From Epiperipatus broadwayi (taxonomy: Eukaryota; Onychophora; Udeonychophora; Euonychophora; Peripatidae), in NCBI GenBank assembly GCA_028023455.1, contig JAQFVV010000204.1, forward strand, positions 1,645,001 to 1,709,000: DNA of 64,000 nucleotides. The letters run 5' to 3'. This document shows positions 62,778 through 64,000 of the stretch, one piece after another; the first letter of the stretch is position 1; every line of letters starts with the position of its first letter. The notes below the pieces were generated by a model, which was not told the DNA's origin, ran no database searches, and worked only from the letters and a program-made list of their open reading frames with translations. The translations under genes and the position numbers were made by a program.

Positions 62778-64000
62778 AGTTTAGATTTAGAAAAGAAAAT
62801 ACCTAATGATTAAAACAAATAATTCCTAGATAAGACTTATATTTAAAAAATATATTATAGCTTATTTTTTTTACAGAACAAATACAAAGCTTTAAAATGT
62901 CATAACTTAATTATCTTAAAATGATAAGGAAAGTGTAGAAATTTTTTTGGTATTACTAGTTGAGATTCTGAATGTAATGTCCAAATATTTTATAGGTTTG
63001 TATTAAAAACAGTATATTCGTTTATAGTTCAGTAGTACAAGATAGAATTTGATTATAGCAAATGATAAAGATATTAATTGTCAATGAATAGAGAAATGAT
63101 AAGATAGATGTTTAATTTAAAATTTTTATTCGAAGGAGGAGGTTATGTGCCCTTTTCTATAGGCCAGTAATAGTTCATAACAGTCAATTACTAAAAAAAT
63201 TTAAATTTTAGAATTTGTTCTTTTAATACATTAATTATAGTTTGTCGATTATATTTTTAAAGTACAATTTAAAGCTAAAGCAAGTACGTAGTATATAAAA
63301 TTATAGCGAATTATCTAAAAATAGTTAAGTAAAGTTTAAAATATTGTTTCATATGGTTGTAAAAGCTGGCCATATTAAATAACACAGCTATAAACAATTA
63401 AAAGTATATTTAATAAGTTCGATTTTAATAGTTTAAAACTTGTAGTAATAAATGTTATATTTTAAATTTATAAAGTCATATTTAATAAGCAAAAATTAAT
63501 ATAGTATATTTTTAAAATAAACTTTATGATGGTGAAAATTATATTTAATTCTATATTTTCTAAATTATTCTTCCAAATTTTTTATAATTATTTTATATAA
63601 TATAATAAATGTATCAATTTTATAAATCTGGGCAGAGAAATAGATTAAAAATCGTCTGTCAAAGTTATTAATCATGAGACTTGTATACTATATACTTTCA
63701 CACACATGCTTGTTTGAATTAATAACAAAGTTTAAAATATTTTAAAAGTTATATTATAGAATTGGATAGAATTATTGCCTATCATAAAAGTAAATAGTAT
63801 TAAACATTAAATTAACTATCGTATAACATGCTTAAATGATGTAATAAAGACGAATACGGTTAATAAAAAAATTAAATATTTTGTTTAAATAAAAATAGAT
63901 AAAGGGAATAGGTTATTAAAATTATTTTAAAAGTTATTTTAAATGTTTAAATAGTTTTAATAAAATAATAATTGAAGTAAAAGTGGAATTTTAAATAATA
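62778..64000. other. AT-rich DNA, no pol frame visible
   Basis: Stops occur in all frames at once after the gag-like ORF, so no adjacent pol is present. A purine-rich gaaggaggaggtt at about 63133-63145 resembles a polypurine tract, but the sequence after it does not match the candidate LTR start at 56506. Confidence 0.5.

Overview
This is an AT-rich, gene-poor stretch of an animal nuclear genome, probably an invertebrate. The evidence is the transposon set: a Ty3/Gypsy element with protease, reverse transcriptase, RNase H and integrase; a Penelope-like element with a GIY-YIG endonuclease; tRNA-derived SINE-like palindromes; and long (TA)n tracts. No complete host gene is recognisable. The species cannot be fixed from the sequence. 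Three short coding-looking stretches (minus 1786-2082, plus 10736-10858, plus about 54148-54213) may be exons or remnants.

Layout. 1-2919: unannotated AT-rich DNA with a tandem duplication and a possible coding remnant. 2920-9509: a minus-strand LTR retrotransposon with LTRs of 2.46 and 1.67 kb, a coiled-coil gag-like ORF and no pol. 9510-21300: mostly featureless, but holding a possible exon, a 340-bp tandem array that inverts partway and is bounded by a 14-bp direct repeat (12152-14101), a 183-bp TTAA-flanked MITE (16327-16509) and a palindromic tRNA-SINE-like element with a 15-bp flanking repeat (18612-19157). 21300-25863: an old, heavily decayed plus-strand LTR element, followed at once by a second palindromic SINE-like copy. 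28280-29170: a possible minus-strand gag relic.

30083-44529 is the main element: a 14.4-kb plus-strand Gypsy retrotransposon with very long LTRs (4.32 and 4.55 kb). It has a coiled-coil Gag, a slippery heptamer at the gag-pol junction, and protease, RT, RNase H and integrase carrying several stops and frameshifts. 44530-50416 is a mosaic of a complete solo LTR, a duplicated LTR/foldback segment, small hairpins, a 660-bp foldback element and a 540-bp hairpin element. 50504-52572 is a 5'-truncated Penelope-like element on the minus strand. 56506-64000 looks like part of another retroelement: a possible LTR, a long leader, then a 630-codon gag-like ORF with two internal protein repeat arrays and no pol in view.

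Shared themes: several elements sit inside (TA)n tracts; at least four gag-like reading frames begin with a lysine/glutamate-rich coiled coil; and hammerhead-like folds occur both in the Penelope 3' region and in the SINE-like palindromes. The window is best read as nested mobile-element debris, with some recently active families, between sparse host sequence.
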